A DNA stretch of 64,000 nt, taken from Hyphomonas sediminis (GTDB lineage: Bacteria > Pseudomonadota > Alphaproteobacteria > Caulobacterales > Hyphomonadaceae). The notes below the pieces were generated by a model. It did no database searches and was not told the origin of the DNA. It saw nothing but the letters and a program-made list of their open reading frames with translations. Location: positions 930,001 through 994,000 of the forward strand of contig NZ_JAIEZP010000001.1 of the NCBI RefSeq assembly GCF_019679475.1, in the 5' to 3' direction. Each line of letters begins with the position of its first letter. Position 1 is the stretch's first letter. A program made the translations under genes and the position numbers. Below are positions 62,089 through 64,000 of the stretch, piece after piece.

Positions 62089-63078
62089 ATGAAAGCCGTT
62101 CTGTCGAAAGAAGTGGGCGGACCAGAGACGCTGGTGATCGAGGAGGCCCCCGTGCCAACCCCCGGCAAGGGGCAGGTTCTGGTGCAGGTAAAGGCCTGCG
62201 GCGTGAATTATCCCGACGTGCTGATCATTCAGGACCTCTACCAGTTCAAACCGCCGCGCCCGTTTTCGCCAGGTGGCGAGATTGCCGGGATCGTGGCCTC
62301 GGTGGGCGAGGGCGTTGCGCATGTGAAGGTGGGCGACCGCGTGCTGGCCTCGACCGGCAATGGCGGCATGGCCGAATATGCGCTGGCCGCCGCCCATGCC
62401 GTGATGCCGATCCCCGAAGGCATGCCATTCGAGGAGGCTGCTGCCTTCCTGATGACCTATGGCACCTCCTATTACGCCATCAAGGACCGGGGCGACCCGA
62501 AGCCGGGCGAGAAGCTGCTCGTGCTGGGCGCTGCGGGCGGCGTAGGCATTGCGGCGGTGGAACTGGGCAAGGCGATGGGCCTGGAAGTGATCGCGGCCTG
62601 CTCCAGCCAGGAGAAGGTGGATTTCTGCCTCTCGAAAGGCGCCGACAAGGGCCTTGTCTATGCGCGCGAACTTGACCGCGATGGGCAGAAGAAATTCTCC
62701 GACGACATCAAGACTGTTTCCGGCGGCGGCGTGGACATCATCTATGACGCGGTGGGCGGCAATTATGCCGAGCCCGCTGTGCGCGCGATGAACTGGGAAG
62801 GCCGCTTCCTGGTGATCGGCTTCCCGGCAGGCATCCCCAAACTGCCGCTGAACCTGACGCTTCTGAAAAGCTGCGATGTGCGCGGCGTGTTCTGGGGCGC
62901 GGCGGTTGCCCGCGATCCCAAGGCGCATGCGCAGAACGTCAAGGAACTGTTCGACCTCTACAAGGCAGGCAAGATCCGCCCGCATGTTTCCAACACCTAT
63001 CCGATGGAGCAGGCCGCCGATGCGATCCGTGAACTGCAGGACCGCAAGGCGCAAGGCAAGGTCGTGGTGACGATGTAA
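62089..63078 (+). CDS. NADPH:quinone oxidoreductase (zeta-crystallin-like)
   Basis: Medium-chain dehydrogenase/reductase, 329 aa, without the zinc ligands of alcohol dehydrogenases. Motifs: KACGVNYPDVLI, GGEIAGIVASVGEGV and the NADP-binding GAAGGVGIAAVELGKAMG. Likely acts on quinones or enoyl ketones. The start has GGGAG upstream. A complex hairpin follows the stop. Confidence 0.93.
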   Translation: MKAVLSKEVGGPETLVIEEAPVPTPGKGQVLVQVKACGVNYPDVLIIQDLYQFKPPRPFSPGGEIAGIVASVGEGVAHVKVGDRVLASTGNGGMAEYALAAAHAVMPIPEGMPFEEAAAFLMTYGTSYYAIKDRGDPKPGEKLLVLGAAGGVGIAAVELGKAMGLEVIAACSSQEKVDFCLSKGADKGLVYARELDRDGQKKFSDDIKTVSGGGVDIIYDAVGGNYAEPAVRAMNWEGRFLVIGFPAGIPKLPLNLTLLKSCDVRGVFWGAAVARDPKAHAQNVKELFDLYKAGKIRPHVSNTYPMEQAADAIRELQDRKAQGKVVVTM

Positions 63079-63089
63079 TCGCCAGCGCC

Positions 63090-63148
63090 TTTGCCCGGCG
63101 CAGCCCTTGGGCTGCCCGGCAAAATGCGTCTCCCCGGTAATCCGGGGA
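63090..63148 (+). terminator. paired hairpins after the quinone oxidoreductase gene
   Basis: The first, about 63090-63124, has a bulged GC stem ending in AAAA; the second (63131-63137 with 63142-63148) is a 7-bp stem with a 4-base loop. Either could terminate the oxidoreductase transcript. Confidence 0.6.
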
Positions 63149-63160
63149 CGGCAGAAAAAG

Positions 63161-63574
63161 CTAAGACGTGTCGGGGCGGGCTGCCAAAGCCTGCCCCGAT
63201 TGCGTTTGGGGCATCGGCGCGATGCCCGCTACAGGCACGGGCACAGATACGAATACGGACGCGGCGTCTTCATCGCAGAACGCATCAGACAGGCAGGCGC
63301 GCGTCAGGCCGCAGGCATAGTCATACCCGGCGGGCGCATAAGAGGCCGGCGCAGCAAAGCTCAGCGTGGAGTCTGTCGGCAGACGGCGCAGGCGCACCCG
63401 GCCAAACTTCGAAATGGTGATCCAGTAAGGCACGCCGCGGCCATAGTGCTGCCGCACCCAATCGCGCAGGGCGATCAGCTGCACATAGATCAGCGGCCAG
63501 AGCAGGCGCTGAAGCAGGCTGAGGCCCGGCAGCGGGGAGGAAAAGGCGTAGTCCATAGGCGGAGGATGGAGCAT
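63161..63574 (-). CDS. hypothetical protein, 137 aa
   Basis: Not recognised. The core SPLPGLSLLQRLLWPLIYVQLIALRDWVRQHYG suggests one membrane-associated amphipathic helix, followed by ITISKFGRVRLRRLP. The upstream part of the open frame (63575-63883) lies in repeat and hairpin sequence, so the ATG at 63574 (AGGG upstream) or 63556 is more likely. A real but unknown gene is plausible. Confidence 0.55.
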   Translation of the reverse strand: MLHPPPMDYAFSSPLPGLSLLQRLLWPLIYVQLIALRDWVRQHYGRGVPYWITISKFGRVRLRRLPTDSTLSFAAPASYAPAGYDYACGLTRACLSDAFCDEDAASVFVSVPVPVAGIAPMPQTQSGQALAARPDTS

Positions 63575-63681
63575 GGGCAGCCCTGCCGGACAGGCGGGGC
63601 GGGATCTGTCGCGTGTATGGGGATTAGGTGTTGGATAGGGCGCGGGGTTTCCTCGGCGTTGGGCCGCTGAGAGACCAGGTT

Positions 63682-63785
63682 CGTCTTCCCGGAAAGCGCG
63701 AATGCGCTTGTCCGGGACCCAGTGAGGGATTGTTTTGGGGCTTTCTGGGTCCCGGATATTTGCTGTGCAAATTCCGGGATGACGG
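63682..63785. repeat. REP/BIME-like palindromic intergenic repeat
   Basis: Two bulged hairpins (63688-63716, 12 bp; 63750-63779, 13 bp) are themselves arranged as an inverted repeat: 63711-63722 pairs perfectly with 63745-63756, and the outer ends pair with one mismatch. This two-headed layout resembles bacterial interspersed mosaic elements. I see no second copy in the window. Confidence 0.65.
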
Positions 63786-63820
63786 GGCGCGGGCGCGTGA
63801 CTGCGCGGGCGAGCGGAAGG

Positions 63821-63865
63821 CCCGTTGGAGCTTTTTCCGGAAAACTCCAAAAAAACTCCAACGGG
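63821..63865. repeat. 16-bp imperfect inverted repeat
   Basis: Arms 63821-63836 and 63850-63865 pair with one mismatch; the inner half is T/A-only. It lies between the mosaic element and the dnaK terminator and could be an extra terminator for either direction. Confidence 0.55.
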
Positions 63866-63887
63866 ACTCCAAGCGTGCGACAAAAGA

Positions 63888-63919
63888 AAAACCCCGCCGG
63901 AGCGATCCGGCGGGGTTTT
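63888..63919 (-). terminator. dnaK terminator
   Basis: A perfect 13-bp stem (63888-63900 with 63907-63919) has a 6-base loop and A/T ends, giving a TTTT(T) run on the minus strand, 24 bases after the dnaK stop. Confidence 0.88.
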
Positions 63920-63942
63920 GTCTTTGGGCGGAGGGCCGCTGA

Positions 63943-64000
63943 TTACTTGCGGTCGTCGACTTCTTCGAAGTCGGCATCGACCACATCGTCATTGCCCGAC
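63943..64000 (-). CDS. dnaK: chaperone DnaK (Hsp70), last 18 residues only
   Basis: The window ends inside this gene. The C-terminal residues NDDVVDADFEEVDDRK match the acidic tail of alphaproteobacterial DnaK, which carries the EEVD-type motif. Everything upstream lies outside the window; dnaJ would be expected near but is not seen. Confidence 0.85.
   Translation of the reverse strand, partial: SGNDDVVDADFEEVDDRK

Larger units (their letters stand above)
63575..63942. other. 368-base hairpin-rich region before dnaK
   Basis: No gene except the ends of neighbours. From left to right it contains a REP/BIME-like cruciform repeat, a 16-bp inverted repeat and the dnaK terminator. The sequence is highly self-complementary. 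Confidence 0.75.

Overview
The window (GC-rich, about 60% by eye) looks like chromosomal DNA of an alphaproteobacterium, most likely a Hyphomonas-type member of the Hyphomonadaceae. The signs are several alphaproteobacterial small families (a TIGR02300-like acidic protein, DUF1150, an IalB-like protein, an ECF sigma/ChrR pair), large TonB-dependent receptors, and a beta-helix/diheme-cytochrome pair whose cytochrome family (TIGR03806) was, as I recall, named after a Hyphomonas neptunium locus. I see no phage, IS element, integrase, CRISPR array or rRNA operon; the region is almost wall-to-wall genes. The window opens inside ftsH and closes inside dnaK.

Layout. 1-7.5 kb: ftsH tail, two lipoproteins, a DUF4328 membrane protein, yebC-rpiB, a CoA-transferase and selO. 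7.7-16.1 kb: two TonB-dependent receptors that converge on back-to-back terminators, then a hormone-sensitive-lipase-type esterase and a feruloyl-CoA-synthase-like enzyme, suggesting uptake and activation of aromatic esters. 16.2-22.5 kb, minus strand: glmM, cysQ, a tandem-FKBP lipoprotein, threonine ammonia-lyase and a fused peptide-ABC ATPase. 22.6-35.4 kb: OmpW, an iron-dependent alcohol dehydrogenase, a short Tag-type DNA glycosylase, a carotenoid oxygenase divergent from a tetR, phytase, a CHAD protein, PHB depolymerase, a cysteine-synthase-like enzyme divergent from an Lrp/AsnC regulator, and a ZIP transporter. 35.5-38.9 kb: a ZrgA-like/ABC/DUF3299 zinc-acquisition operon divergent from the ZIP gene, with a candidate Zur box between them.

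39-46 kb holds housekeeping genes: mscL, ihfB, rpsA (with an unusual C-terminal extra domain), cmk, an old-yellow-enzyme homologue, aroA, the TIGR02300-like protein and tRNA-Ala(GGC). 46-58 kb holds a DUF1150 protein, the beta-helix/diheme cytochrome pair, a DUF188 protein, an RNase D-like exonuclease, lptC-lptA-lptB-rpoN, a spermidine-synthase-like membrane protein, rlmN and an OmpA-type lipoprotein. 58-64 kb holds an IalB-like protein, an ECF sigma with a ChrR-like partner lacking the usual zinc motif, an asparaginase operon, a quinone oxidoreductase, a hypothetical gene, a hairpin-rich repeat zone and the dnaK tail.

Most interesting items: the S1 protein with a fused helix-hairpin-helix-like tail, the complete ZIP + Zrg-type zinc locus, the ECF/ChrR pair with a degenerate anti-sigma domain and a tiled 90-base gap, the tetR operator that overlaps a possible leaderless start, and the REP/BIME-like palindrome next to dnaK. 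All functions are read from sequence motifs only; no database search was possible.
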